This document shows positions 52,736 to 62,620 of a stretch of DNA of 64,000 nt, piece after piece; within the stretch, counting starts at the first letter, position 1, and each line of letters starts with the position of its first letter. Source of the stretch: Peribacillus muralis (GTDB lineage Bacteria > Bacillota > Bacilli > Bacillales > DSM-1321); the NCBI RefSeq assembly GCF_001645685.2, contig NZ_CP017080.1, forward strand, positions 424,001 to 488,000, read 5' to 3'. The notes beneath the pieces were generated by a model. That model was not told where the DNA came from and ran no database searches. It saw nothing but the letters and a program-made list of their open reading frames with translations. A program made the position numbers and the translations under genes.

Positions 52736-54238
52736 ATGGGCACACGAGTGGATATGAAGGGCATTTCGATTGAATTTCCCGGAGTGAAGGCTCTTAGTGA
52801 TGTTGATTTTTCAGTACGGACAGGGACGGCTCATGCATTGGTCGGCGCAAACGGGGCAGGAAAATCCACGTTAATGAAAGTTTTATCTGGGGCACATGTT
52901 CATTATTCAGGTGACATTTATCTGGATGGGATAAAGCGGCAAATCCGTTCGCCAAAGGAGGCTCAGGGACATGGCATTCAGATCGTTTATCAGGAGGTGG
53001 ATACGTCACTCATCCCATACTTAACCGTTGGTGAAAATGTAATGCTGAATGAAATGGTCCAAAACATGGGCCAGAAACAGCTGGTAAAATGGAAAAATCT
53101 GCATAATGCGGCCGCGCAGATACTTCAAGATATGAACATTCATGTTTCATCGAAACAACTGGTAAAAGATCTTACCTTGGCCCAAAAACAGATGGTTTTA
53201 ATAGCAAGGGCCGTTTCGACTGAATGCAAATTCTTGATTCTCGATGAACCGACTGCTCCGTTAAGCCATAGGGAGACGACAGAACTTTTTCGAATTGTAA
53301 ATGAATTGAAGCAAAAGGATGTAGGAATCATATTCATCTCCCATCGTCTCCCTGAGATCTTTGAGATTTGTGAGGATATTACGATCATGAGGAACGGAGA
53401 GCATGTCACATGTCGTAAAACGGGGGATATCAACCAGAAAGATGTGGTTGAGCTCATGCTGGGAAAAACGATGGATGAACAGTTCCCTGAAGTGAATGCA
53501 GCAATTGGTGACATCGTTTTGGAAGTGAAGGGATTATCAGATGCAGGGAAGATCAAGGATGTGAACCTGCATTTGAAGGCAGGAGAAATAATTGGCTTGG
53601 CAGGGTTGGTCGGGGCTGGGAAAACGGAGCTGTGTAAAGTCCTTTTTGGGCATACTTCCATTCGTGTTGGCGAAGTGATCCTGAATGGCAGAAGGCTTTC
53701 CTTGAAAACACCGCATGATGCCGTAAAAAACGGTTTGGCACTTGTACCGGAGGAACGCAGGAAAGAGGGGGTCCTCGTTCAGGAATCGGTGACGTCGAAC
53801 CTGACTGCAGCCAGTCTTGGTGAATTTAGCAGCACGTTAAGTTTCCTCAATCGAAAGGCGGAAAAGGAAAAAGCGACGGAGATGATCGCTAGTCTCGGCA
53901 TTAAAACGCCATCGGGTGAAGCAAGGGTCGAGCATCTCTCAGGCGGCAATCAGCAAAAGGTCGCCATAGGAAAATGGCTTATAGCCGATGCGGATGTATA
54001 CATATTCGATGAACCGACAAAAGGTGTCGATGTTGGTGCCAAAAAGGATATATTCCACTTGATTGCGAAGCTTGCCAGAAATGGGAAAGCAATAATATAT
54101 GCATCCTCCGAGCTTTCCGAAATCATAGGGATTACGAATCGGACATATGTGTTATACGATGGAAGCACAGTAATCGAACTAAAAACCAATAAAACCAATG
54201 AAGAAGAACTACTATACTATTCAACAGGAGGAGAATAG
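52736..54238 (+). CDS. Ribose-type ABC transporter ATP-binding protein (RbsA-like)
   Basis: 500 residues, two fused ABC domains. Domain 1: Walker A GANGAGKST, degenerate signature DLTLAQKQMVLIARA, Walker B LILDEPTAPLSH. Domain 2: GLVGAGKTE, LSGGNQQKVAIGKWL, YIFDEPTKGVDVG. This is the RbsA/MglA architecture. The ATG at 52736 has GGGGG 7 bases upstream; ATG 52730 and GTG 52709 are alternatives. 57 bases after the SBP gene and followed closely by the permease. Confidence 0.9.
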   Translation: MGTRVDMKGISIEFPGVKALSDVDFSVRTGTAHALVGANGAGKSTLMKVLSGAHVHYSGDIYLDGIKRQIRSPKEAQGHGIQIVYQEVDTSLIPYLTVGENVMLNEMVQNMGQKQLVKWKNLHNAAAQILQDMNIHVSSKQLVKDLTLAQKQMVLIARAVSTECKFLILDEPTAPLSHRETTELFRIVNELKQKDVGIIFISHRLPEIFEICEDITIMRNGEHVTCRKTGDINQKDVVELMLGKTMDEQFPEVNAAIGDIVLEVKGLSDAGKIKDVNLHLKAGEIIGLAGLVGAGKTELCKVLFGHTSIRVGEVILNGRRLSLKTPHDAVKNGLALVPEERRKEGVLVQESVTSNLTAASLGEFSSTLSFLNRKAEKEKATEMIASLGIKTPSGEARVEHLSGGNQQKVAIGKWLIADADVYIFDEPTKGVDVGAKKDIFHLIAKLARNGKAIIYASSELSEIIGITNRTYVLYDGSTVIELKTNKTNEEELLYYSTGGE

Positions 54239-54239
54239 G

Positions 54240-55241
54240 ATGAGCACAACCGTTCCTGTTACAGCCAATGTGAAAAAGCGAAAGTTGGAGCTGTTCGAAT
54301 TTTTCTATAAATACGGCACGATACTGACCATTATCCTTTTAGTTGGGGTCTTCGCCGCTACCAACCCATCTTTCATTCAGACCACCAATCTAATTAATAT
54401 CCTTCGTTCGATTTCAATCGTGACGATCATTGCCATCGGCATAACGATATCTTTAACGGTGGATGGATTCGACCTTTCCGTCGGTTCTGTCGCTTCAATG
54501 GCCAATGCCATCGTCATTTCCATGTTTGTCTGGTTTTCACAGGATACCTTGATTGCCATATTGGCTGCAATCGGGGCCTCACTTGTCGTGGGGGCATTGA
54601 ATTCTTTCATGATTGTTAAATTGAGAATCCCTGACATGCTGATGACATTGGCTACGATGTTCATTATTCAGGGCATTGCCCTTACCTATACAAAAGGGGC
54701 GACGGTTTCGCAAAATATGGTCATGCCTGATGGGACGTTCGCGACAGGGCTTATCAGCCCGCTTTTCGCCAAAATCGGCCAAGTGCCATGGATCATCGGG
54801 ATCATGGCAGTCATAGTGGTGGCCACGCATATCTTTTTGACGTATACGAAGCACGGTCGTTATATGTACATAATCGGAGGAAATAAGGAAGCGGCGAGAC
54901 TCTCCGGGATATCGGTCAATAAATATAAGGTGCTGGCCTATCTCCTATCCGCTTTATTTGCTGCCATCGGGGGAATTGTCCTTGCTTCAAGGGTCATGAC
55001 GTCTGAAATTAATTCAGGGTCGCCATATTTAATGGATGCAGTTGCTGCAGCCTTCATAGGTTCCTCTGTTTTGGGGGCAGGTAAACCGAATGCCTTTGGA
55101 ACCTTTGTAGGAGCCGTCCTGATCGGAATCCTTCAAAATGGGCTGATCATGATGTCTGTGCCTTATTATGCGATGGATATTGTCAAAGGAACAGTGCTGG
55201 CCCTTGCGCTAGCAATTACGTACTACAAACAAAAACAGTAG
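54240..55241 (+). CDS. Ribose-type ABC transporter permease (RbsC-like)
   Basis: 333 residues, eight to ten membrane helices. RbsC signatures: ITISLTVDGFDLSVGSVASM, YIIGGNKEAARLSGISVNKY (cytoplasmic loop that contacts the ATPase) and AAFIGSSVLGAGKPNAFGTF. Begins at the ATG at 54240 after AGGAGG, immediately after the ATPase stop. Completes a three-gene importer under SAM riboswitch control. Confidence 0.9.
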   Translation: MSTTVPVTANVKKRKLELFEFFYKYGTILTIILLVGVFAATNPSFIQTTNLINILRSISIVTIIAIGITISLTVDGFDLSVGSVASMANAIVISMFVWFSQDTLIAILAAIGASLVVGALNSFMIVKLRIPDMLMTLATMFIIQGIALTYTKGATVSQNMVMPDGTFATGLISPLFAKIGQVPWIIGIMAVIVVATHIFLTYTKHGRYMYIIGGNKEAARLSGISVNKYKVLAYLLSALFAAIGGIVLASRVMTSEINSGSPYLMDAVAAAFIGSSVLGAGKPNAFGTFVGAVLIGILQNGLIMMSVPYYAMDIVKGTVLALALAITYYKQKQ

Positions 55242-55261
55242 AATGAATGATCATGGTTCAG

Positions 55262-55292
55262 GCCCTCTTGTGATCGTGAACAAGGGGGCGGA
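55262..55292 (+). terminator. Possible weak terminator
   Basis: GCCCTCTTGT / ACAAGGGGGC hairpin shortly after the permease; tail lacks a T run. Confidence 0.4.
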
Positions 55293-55349
55293 TTCATTTC
55301 AGCATAATAATAGAATATCCATCACTTTTATCTAAGGTGGGATTTATAA

Positions 55350-55460
55350 TCCGACATAGAAGCAATAATTCGGCCTAATATGCAATAATTCGACCCAATC
55401 AGCAATTAATTCGTCCCAATATGCAATAATTCGTCCCAATCAGCAATTAATTCGGCCAAC
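55350..55460 (-). repeat. Array C: five 20-21-bp tandem repeats
   Basis: Plus-strand units: GCAATAATTCGGCCTAATAT, GCAATAATTCGACCCAATCA, GCAATTAATTCGTCCCAATAT, GCAATAATTCGTCCCAATCA and GCAATTAATTCGGCCAAC, one base length change apart. An alternating ATAT/ATCA end suggests a 41-bp higher-order unit. On the minus strand the frame AATT-nnGC...CCG recalls arrays A and B. It lies between convergent genes. Confidence 0.8.
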
Positions 55461-55563
55461 AAGCGTCTGATCAATTGTCGATACAGTTAGGAAGGATGTT
55501 TGAAAGCTGGGCGCTCTAACGATGTTCATATTTCACGAGCGAATGGGTAGGGGGTGTTACTAT

Positions 55564-55597
55564 AAAAAACAGAACCCATTGGATGTCAGGTTCTGTC
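55564..55597 (-). terminator. Terminator of the gene at 55605
   Basis: CAGAACC / GGTTCTG stem with TTTTTT on the minus strand. Confidence 0.8.
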
Positions 55598-55604
55598 GAT
55601 GGTT

Positions 55605-55961
55605 TTATTTGAAATTCCTCACTTCCTGATCGCCCTCGAATTTATTATCCTTCAATATGCCGATTTCCTCTATATGCTTGCGGGCATTTTCATCTCCTAA
55701 TTGATAAATGATGGCATATAGTTTTTTCATGGCTGCATCGTATTTATCATTTGCTCGGTCATGGTGATAGAGGAGATAGGGCACATGTGAACGGGCATAT
55801 GACTCCAGATCATTTGTGTGGTGCTCCTCCAAGCATAGTTTCAACTCCGCCAATTCCTCATCCGTTGCGTGTATCGTGAAGCTTGGATTTTCTTCGAGTT
55901 TCTGTCCGAGTACATCGCCACTGACCAAATCGACGTGATAAGTCTGTTTTTTTTGCATCAT
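55605..55961 (-). CDS. Hypothetical conserved protein
   Basis: 118 residues, soluble, rich in H and acidic residues (LKLCLEEHHTNDLESYARSH, YLLYHHDRANDKYDAAMKKL). Five conserved-looking histidines might bind metal, but no family is recognised. The ATG at 55961 (MMQKKQTYH) is used because the ATG at 55973 abuts the AAAGG site. Monocistronic. Confidence 0.6.
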   Translation of the reverse strand: MMQKKQTYHVDLVSGDVLGQKLEENPSFTIHATDEELAELKLCLEEHHTNDLESYARSHVPYLLYHHDRANDKYDAAMKKLYAIIYQLGDENARKHIEEIGILKDNKFEGDQEVRNFK

Positions 55962-56127
55962 TGTGCTGATCATCCTTTCAATCGTTTATCTATGATGTAC
56001 CACTATTTGTAAAAGATAATCATGAAACAAAAGGTTTTCATGAAAAAAATCTTACAAAATAAAGAAATCTTATCGTGATCAATCGTTTAAAATAGATTTA
56101 TAGATTAGAAAAATGGGGAGTGATACG

Positions 56128-56814
56128 GTGAAGAGCTCATTCGTGATCATTGTCTTGATAACAATGATTGCTTCCGGATGCGTAACAAGGAATTTCGATT
56201 CGAATATGGATTTGGGGAAAAGTCATTTGCATGAGGAAAATTATTTAGAGGCACACGAGGCATTTGAATTAGCCTATAAAGAAGCGAAAACGTCGAAAGC
56301 AAAAGAGTTGATGGATCTTTCCGGCTTTCTTGCAGCTGGAATGAAGAAATATGATGAACAGGATTTTAAGTCGGCCCAAGTTGAATTTAATGATGCATCC
56401 GCCTATAAAGCAAAATCGGGCGAGGGGAAGCTCCTGGTTTCAAAGGCAACGGAGATGACCTCCGTATCTCAATCCGCCAGTATTGAACCAGGTGAAGGAA
56501 ATGTTGAAAGTAACACTGCCGAGGAGTCTGATGACCCCAATTCAGGCTCGTTAAAATCCAGTCCGGAGAAGCAGGGTGAACCAGTGAAGGACAAACCGCT
56601 GAGTGAACATGAGGCAGAAAAGCTTGTAAGAGCATACGTGGAGATGGAAAAATTCCCGCATTTACAAATCGAATATGCTCGGGAGGATAAAAGGGGAAAT
56701 TATATTTTCCAGGTTTTCGAAGCTGATCAAAAAAGCAAGGGGAGCGGTCACGGGGCGACTTGGGGCTGGTATGGCGTGAATGCGGAGACGAAAGAGGTAT
56801 TTGAAGTCATGTAA
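56128..56814 (+). CDS. Lipoprotein with TPR-like and PepSY-like regions, unknown
   Basis: 228 residues. Signal peptide with lipobox IASGC (residues 14-18), a helical TPR-like region (about 25-105: NYLEAHEAFELAYKEAKTSK, FKSAQVEFNDASAYKAKSGE), a low-complexity S/E/P-rich linker, then a C-terminal alpha/beta domain (LVRAYVEMEKFPHLQIEYAR, WGWYGVNAETKEVFEVM). The start is the GTG at 56128, spaced 7 bases from GGGGAG. Function unknown; it lies 160 bases upstream of the HtrA-type gene but has its own ending. Confidence 0.65.
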   Translation: MKSSFVIIVLITMIASGCVTRNFDSNMDLGKSHLHEENYLEAHEAFELAYKEAKTSKAKELMDLSGFLAAGMKKYDEQDFKSAQVEFNDASAYKAKSGEGKLLVSKATEMTSVSQSASIEPGEGNVESNTAEESDDPNSGSLKSSPEKQGEPVKDKPLSEHEAEKLVRAYVEMEKFPHLQIEYAREDKRGNYIFQVFEADQKSKGSGHGATWGWYGVNAETKEVFEVM

Positions 56815-56976
56815 GAAGCCAAGAGCAGGGAGCCCGGATACCGCCTTTCATATTGCACCCTTCGATTAATATAGCTAAAGAATTACAAGTTTTTTGGAAA
56901 AAGATTGATTTCTTAAGAATTTTTTAATAATCCCCGTTTAATATAGTATCCATCAAAGGAATTCCTAGGAGGGATT

Positions 56977-58206
56977 ATGATGGAGAATTATAATGGCAAT
57001 GAGCAAGTCCAGGTGAAGGAAGAACGAAAAAAGGGGAAATCGCTTTGGATGACTAGTCTTGTTTCCGGCACGGTTGCTTCCGTGGTTACATCTTCTGTAT
57101 TTATATTTGGCGGCGATTTCATAGATCAAGAAAAAAATTCAGTGGCTGATTCAGCCCAGACGGCAAGTGTTACGCAAACGGAAAAGGATGGTGGCGCCAC
57201 TCCGCAAAAGCTGTCGGCAAGCACCGATTCAAAGGATCGGGCAAATATGGTTGAGTCGGCATCGAAATCGATTGTAGGGGTCGTGAATTTACAGGAAACA
57301 CAAAACCAAAACCCGTTCCAGCAACAAAGCACGGAAAGTGAAAAGGTCGAGACAGGAACCGGATCAGGGGTCATCTACAAAAAAGACAATGGAAAGGCCT
57401 ATATCATTACGAACAATCATGTCATTGAAGGCGCCAAGGAGGTCGAAATTTCCTTGTATGACGGACAAAAGGCAACAGCAGCCGTTGTAGGCGCCGATGC
57501 TTTGACCGATTTGGCGGTTTTGACCATCGATGCTTCGAAGGCACCGGATGGCATCAAGTTTGGAAATTCGGATAGCATGCGTCCAGGTGAAGAGGTGCTG
57601 GCCATCGGAAATCCACTGGGACTTGATTTTTCACGTTCGGTAACACAGGGAATCGTCAGTGCGACGGGGCGCTCCATATCAGTCGATACATCGGATGGAG
57701 CTTGGACACTGGATGTCATTCAAACGGATGCTGCGATAAATCCTGGAAATAGCGGAGGGGCATTGATCAACACGGCTGGTGAGGTTATCGGTATAAACAG
57801 TTTGAAGATATCCGAAAGTGGCGTGGAAGGCTTGGGATTTGCGATACCAAGCAATGATGTGATCCCGATCGTGACGGAATTGATCGAAAAGGGTAAAATC
57901 ACGCGCCCATACTTGGGTGTCAGCTTGGCCAGTATCGAAGAGCTGCCGCAGTATTATCTTCAAGATGTACCTGAGGCTGCAAAAACAGGGGTAATGATCA
58001 CGAGTATAGAAGCAGGTTCGGCTGCTGATAAGGGAGGACTTAAGCAACAGGATATTATCATGGAACTTGACGGAACGAAAATCAGTACAGCTGCAGAATT
58101 GAGGAAATACTTATATACCGATAAAAAGATCGGCGATAAAGTGAAGGTTAAAGTGTATCGTGGTAAAGCAGAGAAAACGGTAACGATTACTTTGCAAAAG
58201 TCATAG
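56977..58206 (+). CDS. HtrA/DegP-type membrane-anchored serine protease
   Basis: 409 residues: one N-terminal membrane helix (about 25-47) after a short cytoplasmic tail, a low-complexity linker, a trypsin-like domain with catalytic H148 (TNNHVI), D178 (LTDLAVL) and S259 (NPGNSGGALI), and a C-terminal PDZ domain (about 305-405). Equivalent to B. subtilis HtrA/HtrB/YyxA quality-control proteases at the outer face of the membrane. AGGAGGG precedes tandem ATGs. TTCTTAAGAA upstream (56910) is a short palindrome that may be regulatory. Confidence 0.9.
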   Translation: MMENYNGNEQVQVKEERKKGKSLWMTSLVSGTVASVVTSSVFIFGGDFIDQEKNSVADSAQTASVTQTEKDGGATPQKLSASTDSKDRANMVESASKSIVGVVNLQETQNQNPFQQQSTESEKVETGTGSGVIYKKDNGKAYIITNNHVIEGAKEVEISLYDGQKATAAVVGADALTDLAVLTIDASKAPDGIKFGNSDSMRPGEEVLAIGNPLGLDFSRSVTQGIVSATGRSISVDTSDGAWTLDVIQTDAAINPGNSGGALINTAGEVIGINSLKISESGVEGLGFAIPSNDVIPIVTELIEKGKITRPYLGVSLASIEELPQYYLQDVPEAAKTGVMITSIEAGSAADKGGLKQQDIIMELDGTKISTAAELRKYLYTDKKIGDKVKVKVYRGKAEKTVTITLQKS

Positions 58207-58213
58207 TAAGAGA

Positions 58214-58248
58214 TGGGGGCCCCTGAAGCAATTCAGGGGTCCTTTATT
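58214..58248 (+). terminator. Terminator of the HtrA-type gene
   Basis: GGGGCCCCTGAA / TTCAGGGGTCC stem with a TTTA tail. Confidence 0.75.
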
Positions 58249-58427
58249 GATAAGATGAGCCATCCTGATAGTTGGTGTATAGAATGGGAGGATTCAGGAA
58301 AAAATAATAGTGTATATTTCCTGTTTTGCAGAAATTCCCATCTAGTCATGAATGCCTAAAGGCAAGCAGTGGCTTCATCTGCTTGTCAAGAATTTATACT
58401 GTTTATATGTTGAAAAATAGAAAATAT

Positions 58428-58455
58428 TTGACAAATTTGTGAATTGTAATAAAAT
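58428..58455 (+). promoter_or_regulatory. Sigma-A promoter
   Basis: TTGACA, 16-base spacer, TAAAAT, 22 bases before the start of the gene at 58477. A near-consensus promoter. Confidence 0.75.
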
Positions 58456-58476
58456 AGAAAGAAAGGGGATGAAATT

Positions 58477-58782
58477 ATGGAAGCTAATCAGAAGATGTTG
58501 GATGCAGTGAGATGGGTATCGGGCACAGGTTGTGTAATCGGAATTTTCATTTTTTGTTTAAGTTTTTTTGTAAGCGATTACAATAGAGATTACATACTAA
58601 CCGCTGTTGGTATGGCCATCACATTAAGCGCAGCTGCCATTTTTCTAGTTGGTATATTTTTTGTCCTGACCGAAGAAATGGTGATGAATACACATAAGGG
58701 TGAAAGAGTTGAACCGGAGACGACCAAGATCATCAAAATAAAAACAAAAGCGAAAACAAAAAGAAGAAGGGTGTCAATATGA
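58477..58782 (+). CDS. Small membrane protein with basic tail
   Basis: 101 residues, two membrane helices (about 15-32 and 40-65) and a very basic C-terminus (IKIKTKAKTKRRRVSI). No known family. A near-consensus promoter and an AAAGGGG site support expression. It shares a terminator with the convergent qox operon. Confidence 0.65.
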   Translation: MEANQKMLDAVRWVSGTGCVIGIFIFCLSFFVSDYNRDYILTAVGMAITLSAAAIFLVGIFFVLTEEMVMNTHKGERVEPETTKIIKIKTKAKTKRRRVSI

Positions 58783-58797
58783 CACCCTTCTTTTTAA
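58763..58797. terminator. Shared bidirectional terminator
   Basis: AGAAGGGTGTC / GACACCCTTCT stem with A and T runs; serves the gene at 58477 and qoxABCD. Confidence 0.88.
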
Positions 58798-58801
58798 GCT
58801 A

Positions 58802-59092
58802 TTATTGGTAGCCCCAAACCATTGTAAGCAGTGTACCGAATATGGTAACTAATGCAATGAATAGAGCGTAGTAAACGTTTGTGTAGATGGCTTTCTTATC
58901 CTCGGATTCACCAGCATGCATGAACATGACCAGCTGAACGCCGGCTTGCATGAATGCAGTCACTAAAAGGACGATCATACCCGTTTTGAAAGAAAGTTCA
59001 TATACAACTACACCAAGAGCAACGGCTGTAAGAACCATGGAGAATATGAATCCCATAACATGTCCACGTGGGAATAGCTGTTTCATATTCAT
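58802..59092 (-). CDS. qoxD: Cytochrome aa3 quinol oxidase subunit IV
   Basis: 96 residues, three membrane helices, PRGHVMGFIFSMVLTAVALG and TAFMQAGVQLVMFMHA typical of the small subunit IV of haem-copper oxidases. Last gene of qoxABCD, starting two bases after the qoxC stop. Confidence 0.9.
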   Translation of the reverse strand: MNMKQLFPRGHVMGFIFSMVLTAVALGVVVYELSFKTGMIVLLVTAFMQAGVQLVMFMHAGESEDKKAIYTNVYYALFIALVTIFGTLLTMVWGYQ

Positions 59093-59093
59093 A

Positions 59094-59690
59094 TTACATC
59101 ATTCCTTTCAGATAGACGAAGCTGAAAATGAAGATCCAAACAACGTCTAGGAAATGCCAGTATAGAGAGTAGATGAACGCTTTGTTCGTAGTTTCCGGTG
59201 TCAAACCGCGCTTCTTGACTTGAAGTACGATGAATGTTCCCCAGAATAAACCGAGCGTTACGTGAGCTCCATGCGTTCCAAGCAATGTCAACAAAATGGA
59301 TGTGAACGCACTTACTTGCAGTCCTGCACCGATATGAACATAGTGCTTGAACTCAAAGATCTCAGTGCCAAGGAATCCTGCTCCAAGAGCAAGAGTGATG
59401 ATGAAAAATACCATCATTGCATTCTTGCTGCCATGGCGCATTGCATTGATTCCAAGACCGATGGTGAAACTACTAGTCAATAGCAGGATCGTTTCAATTA
59501 GTACTGGTGTAACCTCGAAGATATCTCCACCAATAGGGCCATTTCCAGTCCTGTTAACTAGTGTGAAGTACGTTGCAAAAAGTGTTGCGAAAAGCGCGAT
59601 TTCAGCTCCAAGGAAAATCCAGAAACCTAAAATCTTTAATCGATTTTCTTCTGTACTATATTCAAGTGGCAGCGAGTTATCTATTTTCAT
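59094..59690 (-). CDS. qoxC: Cytochrome aa3 quinol oxidase subunit III
   Basis: 198 residues, five membrane helices. Subunit III signatures: [34 protein letters not shown] and [19 protein letters not shown]. Its ATG overlaps the qoxB stop (ATGA) with GAGGTG upstream, so translation is coupled. Confidence 0.93.
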   Translation of the reverse strand: MKIDNSLPLEYSTEENRLKILGFWIFLGAEIALFATLFATYFTLVNRTGNGPIGGDIFEVTPVLIETILLLTSSFTIGLGINAMRHGSKNAMMVFFIITLALGAGFLGTEIFEFKHYVHIGAGLQVSAFTSILLTLLGTHGAHVTLGLFWGTFIVLQVKKRGLTPETTNKAFIYSLYWHFLDVVWIFIFSFVYLKGMM

Positions 59691-61636
59691 GCGTTAGCAC
59701 CTCGCAATTTTTTTTCTGTTTCTTCTATCTCTTCAACGGAGATGTGATGACCGTGATCTTTTTCAAATGAACGGTGGGCCATGCAAGCAAAGATTCCAAG
59801 TGTCGAAATGATAGCGAAGATCCACATGCTGAATACCATTGCAAATCCCCATACGAAGAAGATGATACCCAGTACGAACGGAACGCCGCTGTTGTTAGGC
59901 ATGTGGATTTCTTTGTACTTGCCTTTGAATAATGCGGGACCATTATTTTTTGAATCCCAGAATGCTTGTGAAGAATCAACTTCAGGTACGATAGCGAAGT
60001 TGTATTCTGGAACTGGACTGTGAGTAGCCCACTCCAATGAACGTGCATTCCAAGGATCGCTTGTAATATTTCTTGGTGCATAACGAGTGCTCCAGTAAAT
60101 GTTGTACACAAGGAATGCGAAACCAATCAATAAACCAAGTGCACCGACGAATGAAAGCAGGTTCAATGGACCATATCCTGTTGCTTCTGAATATGTGTAC
60201 ATACGACGTGCTTGACCATCCAGCCCTGTGATGAACATAGGGAAGAATGTTACGTTAAATCCGACTACGATGAACCAGAAAGCCCATTTCCCAATTCTTT
60301 CGCTCAATTGGAAGTTGAAGATTTTTGGCCACCAGTACGTAAACCCAGCAAGTACGGCAAACACTGTACCCGGAATCAATACGTAGTGGAAATGCGCCAC
60401 CAAGAACATGGTGTTGTGGTATTGGTAATCGGCACTTGCCATTGCAAGCATGACTCCCGTTACCCCACCGATCGTGAAGATCGGAATGAAAGCTAATGAG
60501 TAAAGCATTGGAACGGTAAATTCGATTTTCCCTCTCCAAAGCGTGAATAACCAGTTAAAGATCTTGATTCCCGTCGGAACGGCAATCGCCATCGTTGTAA
60601 TCGAGAAGATCCCGTTAACCATCGCACCGTGACCCATCGTGAAGAAATGGTGAGCCCATACAACGAATGATAGAACGGAAATGGCAACCATAGAGACAAC
60701 CATTGATTTATAACCATAAAGGTTACGACGTGCAAATGTAGAAATGATCTCACTGTATATACCGAAGGCAGGCAAGATAACGATATATACCTCAGGGTGT
60801 CCCCAAATCCAGAACAAGTTAGCCCAGAGCATATCCGATCCGCCGTTAGCCATTGTAAAGAAATTGGTTCCAAACAGACGGTCCATTGTCATTAACGCTA
60901 GTGCCACTGTCAAAACAGGGAAAGCGAAGACGATGATAAGGTTCGTGATAAGAATTGACCATGTGAACATCGGCATTTTCATCAATGTCATACCAGGTGC
61001 TCTCATTTTCAATATTGTTACGATAAAGTTGATACCAGTCATTAATGTACCGATACCTGCGATTTGAATCGCAATTGCGTAATAGTTCATCCCAACGGAT
61101 TCACTGAATTCAACACTCGCTAATGGGAAGTAAGCTGTCCAACCTGCATCAGGAGAACCACCGACTACGAACGAGATGTTGAATAACATCGCTCCCCAAA
61201 AGAACAACCAGAAAGATACTGCGTTCAAACGAGGGAAGGCTACGTCACGAGCTCCAATTTGTAGAGGAGTGACGATATTCATTAAACCGATAATGAATGG
61301 CATGGCCATGAACAGGATCATAACGACCCCGTGTGTTGTGAAAATCTCATTGTAATGCTGTCCATCCAACAATCCATTATCAGGTATTGCTGTTTGAGCA
61401 CGCATCAATATTGCGTCGGCTCCACCACGGAAAAGCATAAGTAGTGCAGCGAGAATGTACATGATACCAATACGTTTATGGTCAACCGTTGTGAACCACT
61501 CGCGCCATAGGTAGCCCCACTTTTTAAAATAGGTTACGCCTACTAGTATTGCTAGTACTGTAACCGCGATTGCGATCTGTGAACCGACAATCATAGGGGA
61601 GCTGTGTGGTACGGCAAATCTATCAAAGTAATCCAT
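59687..61636 (-). CDS. qoxB: Cytochrome aa3 quinol oxidase subunit I
   Basis: 649 residues, the catalytic haem-copper subunit with about 14 membrane helices. Haem and CuB ligands are in view: H in [11 protein letters not shown] (low-spin haem), [12 protein letters not shown] (CuB His and cross-linked Tyr), [11 protein letters not shown] (two CuB His) and [10 protein letters not shown] (haem ligands). It reduces oxygen to water with electrons from menaquinol while pumping protons. AAAGGAG precedes the ATG. Confidence 0.95.
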   Translation of the reverse strand: MDYFDRFAVPHSSPMIVGSQIAIAVTVLAILVGVTYFKKWGYLWREWFTTVDHKRIGIMYILAALLMLFRGGADAILMRAQTAIPDNGLLDGQHYNEIFTTHGVVMILFMAMPFIIGLMNIVTPLQIGARDVAFPRLNAVSFWLFFWGAMLFNISFVVGGSPDAGWTAYFPLASVEFSESVGMNYYAIAIQIAGIGTLMTGINFIVTILKMRAPGMTLMKMPMFTWSILITNLIIVFAFPVLTVALALMTMDRLFGTNFFTMANGGSDMLWANLFWIWGHPEVYIVILPAFGIYSEIISTFARRNLYGYKSMVVSMVAISVLSFVVWAHHFFTMGHGAMVNGIFSITTMAIAVPTGIKIFNWLFTLWRGKIEFTVPMLYSLAFIPIFTIGGVTGVMLAMASADYQYHNTMFLVAHFHYVLIPGTVFAVLAGFTYWWPKIFNFQLSERIGKWAFWFIVVGFNVTFFPMFITGLDGQARRMYTYSEATGYGPLNLLSFVGALGLLIGFAFLVYNIYWSTRYAPRNITSDPWNARSLEWATHSPVPEYNFAIVPEVDSSQAFWDSKNNGPALFKGKYKEIHMPNNSGVPFVLGIIFFVWGFAMVFSMWIFAIISTLGIFACMAHRSFEKDHGHHISVEEIEETEKKLRGANA

Positions 61637-61693
61637 ACTCTTTGTGACTCCTTTCGAAAAGTTATTCTAAATAACTGCTTGTGATTTTAAATC

Positions 61694-62620
61694 TTAATGT
61701 TGATGCTCTGTTTCTGCTTCATCTGCTTTTTTTGAATCTTCGTGATCAGAGTGTTCGGAGTGTTCGGATTCACCATTGCCTGAAGCACCGTGATTATGTT
61801 CAGGAGCAGGTCTGAAGTCAAGATGTGTTCCGTTAAATGTGTATTGTCCAACGTGACCTGGTTCCAATAGTTTATCAAATTCACTTTCCGTCAATTTCTT
61901 AGCGGTACCGTGAATTTCATCTACCCACTTCGTGAATTCTTCTTCAGGCATTGCCTTGACATTGAAAGTATGCTCAGCGAAACCTGAACCACTGAAGTTT
62001 GCGTTTCGTCCCATATACTCACCAGGTGTTTCTGCTGCTAAGTGTAAAGTGTTCACCATGTCACTCATCGCATATTTTTGTCCGCCTAGCTGTGGAATCC
62101 AGAAGCTTGAGATCGGTCCGTAAGAATAAAGCTTAAATTCGATTGGTCGGTTTGTTGGTAAGAACAAGTAGTTTACTGTTTCGATATCCTCTTCTGGATA
62201 ACTGAAATGCCACTTCCAATTTGAAGATGCAGCATAAATGATTAATGGTTCTTGATCTTCATATCCTTTTGGTGTAGCCTCGACTTCATTTGTCGAGCGA
62301 ACACTGACAACTGAAAGGAATATGACGATAAGGATCGGGATGATTGTCCAGATCGCTTCGAGAACGTGACTTCCTTCCACGTGAGGTGGTACATAGTCAT
62401 CGCTTGACTTGGAAGCGCGGTATTTAAATAACATAATTGCATAGAGAATGACAACGACTAAGACAATAATCAACATCGTCCAAATTGAAATCATGATCAC
62501 ATTAGCTTGGTTTGCTGCTACAGGACCTTTTGGATCCAACACAGCTAATGGGTTATCGCAACCAGTTAGTACAGTCGCGATGGAAAAAATTATAGTTAAT
62601 AAAGCCCATTTCATTTTCAT
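61694..62620 (-). CDS. qoxA: Quinol oxidase subunit II, lipoprotein
   Basis: 308 residues. Signal with lipobox LTGC; two membrane helices (about 42-63 and 84-105); a cupredoxin-like outer domain (NWKWHFSYPEEDIETVNYLF, PQLGGQKYAMSDMVNTLHL). The CuA cysteines of cytochrome c oxidases are missing, as expected for a quinol oxidase. The C-terminal 35 residues are H/E/S-rich (HSEHSDHED), a possible metal-binding tail. First gene of the operon; AAAGGGG before the ATG. Confidence 0.93.
   Translation of the reverse strand: MKMKWALLTIIFSIATVLTGCDNPLAVLDPKGPVAANQANVIMISIWTMLIIVLVVVILYAIMLFKYRASKSSDDYVPPHVEGSHVLEAIWTIIPILIVIFLSVVSVRSTNEVEATPKGYEDQEPLIIYAASSNWKWHFSYPEEDIETVNYLFLPTNRPIEFKLYSYGPISSFWIPQLGGQKYAMSDMVNTLHLAAETPGEYMGRNANFSGSGFAEHTFNVKAMPEEEFTKWVDEIHGTAKKLTESEFDKLLEPGHVGQYTFNGTHLDFRPAPEHNHGASGNGESEHSEHSDHEDSKKADEAETEHQH

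Noticed and set aside
58361..58390. Hairpin GGCAAGCAG / CTGCTTGTC as a terminator
   Set aside because: No T run follows, and a strong terminator for the upstream gene is already present at 58214.
60212..60539. ORFs on both strands inside qoxB
   Set aside because: Shadows of a highly conserved gene with strong codon bias; no ribosome sites.
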